A stretch of 23,824 nucleotides of DNA, taken from the NCBI GenBank assembly GCA_964468375.1, contig CAYXUW010000015.1, positions 1 through 23,824 on the forward strand, written 5' to 3'. The DNA is from CAYXUW01 sp964468375. GTDB lineage: Bacteria; Planctomycetota; Phycisphaerae; Sedimentisphaerales; Anaerobacaceae. How positions within the stretch are numbered: the stretch's first letter is position 1; every line of letters begins with the position of its first letter. Made by a program: the position numbers and the translations under genes. The notes under the pieces are model-generated. The model ran no database searches and had not been told where the DNA came from. It saw only the letters and a list, made by a program, of their open reading frames with translations. Shown here in pieces: positions 23,451 to 23,824 of this stretch.

Positions 23451-23824
23451 ATGAAAGAGGAAAGAGCGAAAATTGCGGTCTATTTACTAATTTTTGTCGG
23501 CCTTTTGGGCCTTTGGACTATTGCTGCTGCAGGTGGTTTGGAGCCGAGCGGGGCGCCGGCGCCGACGATGAAGACGCTCGATGAGATTTACGATGCTGTC
23601 GCAGGAGACCCCCAGAGGGAAGGATATATCGGCCACTTCGATGTTTCCAGTGGTTCTGACGCTGTTTGTTTCACGGTGCCGACAGGAGAGAAATTTGTTC
23701 TTTTGAAGGTGGTTTTCCACTACAGTGATTCCGTATTGCGGAGAAGAGCTTGTCTAACTGCAGATGATAATTTCCTGACGGGCTATCCTTATTTGAGGTT
23801 TTATTCGGATAGTCCCAATTATGT
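23451..23824 (+). CDS. Secreted hypothetical protein, N-terminal part (cut by window edge)
   Basis: The 124 visible residues begin MKEERAKIAVYLLIFVGLLG, a signal peptide or anchor whose hydrophobic core runs to about residue 27. Next come GGLEPSGAPAPTMKTLDEIY and a beta-rich region (FDVSSGSDAVCFTVPTGEKF). The A-P-T-M-K-T-L-D-E-I-Y segment after the signal is one I associate with families of exported proteins in Phycisphaerae. The gene has a good ribosome-binding sequence (GAAAGG, 6 nt before the ATG). No enzymatic motif appears in the visible part, and the C terminus lies outside the window. Confidence 0.75.
   Translation, partial: MKEERAKIAVYLLIFVGLLGLWTIAAAGGLEPSGAPAPTMKTLDEIYDAVAGDPQREGYIGHFDVSSGSDAVCFTVPTGEKFVLLKVVFHYSDSVLRRRACLTADDNFLTGYPYLRFYSDSPNY

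Overview
The window looks like chromosomal DNA of a planctomycete, most likely class Phycisphaerae. This is a judgement from memory, not from a search. It rests on the style of the secreted protein starting at 23451, on a noncoding stretch near 15.9 kb that reads as Asn/Lys/Pro/Gln/Thr-rich pseudo-peptides in several frames, and on long polytopic glycosyltransferase-like membrane proteins. Base composition is mixed: housekeeping genes are near 50% GC, while about 10.8-14.5 kb is clearly AT-rich.

Layout. 1-281: start of an acetyl-CoA synthetase gene (minus). 501-1265: predicted outer-membrane barrel protein. 1284-1357: tRNA-Arg(ACG). 1450-1929: Nudix hydrolase. 1922-8766: a tightly packed five-gene minus-strand operon, in transcription order class I aminotransferase, 980-residue membrane glycosyltransferase-like protein, GT2 glycosyltransferase, gamma-glutamylcyclotransferase (AIG2) protein, and a predicted GS/GCS-fold amidoligase. 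A good promoter sits at 8797-8825. 8903-10822: an unusual fusion of a lipopolysaccharide-core-type kinase with a GT9 heptosyltransferase. 10947-14528: an AT-rich accessory island with a DUF2971 protein, a two-TM protein, and a DeoR-like regulator translationally coupled to a 56-residue coiled-coil protein. 14752-15450: a lipoprotein. 15451-16019: no gene, but a strong promoter followed by a series of hairpins (possible structured RNA) and then a repeat-like tract. 16020-19085: ileS and its leader. 19216-21957: polA. 21963-23139: a degenerate tyrosine-kinase-like ATPase and a low-complexity protein. 23451-end: start of a secreted protein.

The strongest discovery is upstream of ileS. A promoter is followed by a 20-codon leader ORF with seven Ile codons, five consecutive, and good ribosome-binding sequence. 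A 13-bp stem with a T7 tract follows, oriented toward ileS. The end of the leader ORF can pair over 12 bp with the 5' arm and loop of that terminator. This is the layout of classical ribosome-mediated attenuation, here apparently sensing Ile-tRNA charging to control the isoleucyl-tRNA synthetase. A second, unattenuated promoter lies between the terminator and ileS.

The second candidate system is the amidoligase/cyclotransferase pair in a glycosyltransferase operon, which may make or trim an amide-linked amino-acid decoration on an envelope glycan or lipid. The third is the promoter-plus-hairpins element at 15.7-15.9 kb. All functional statements are predictions from sequence; no searches or folding programs were run.
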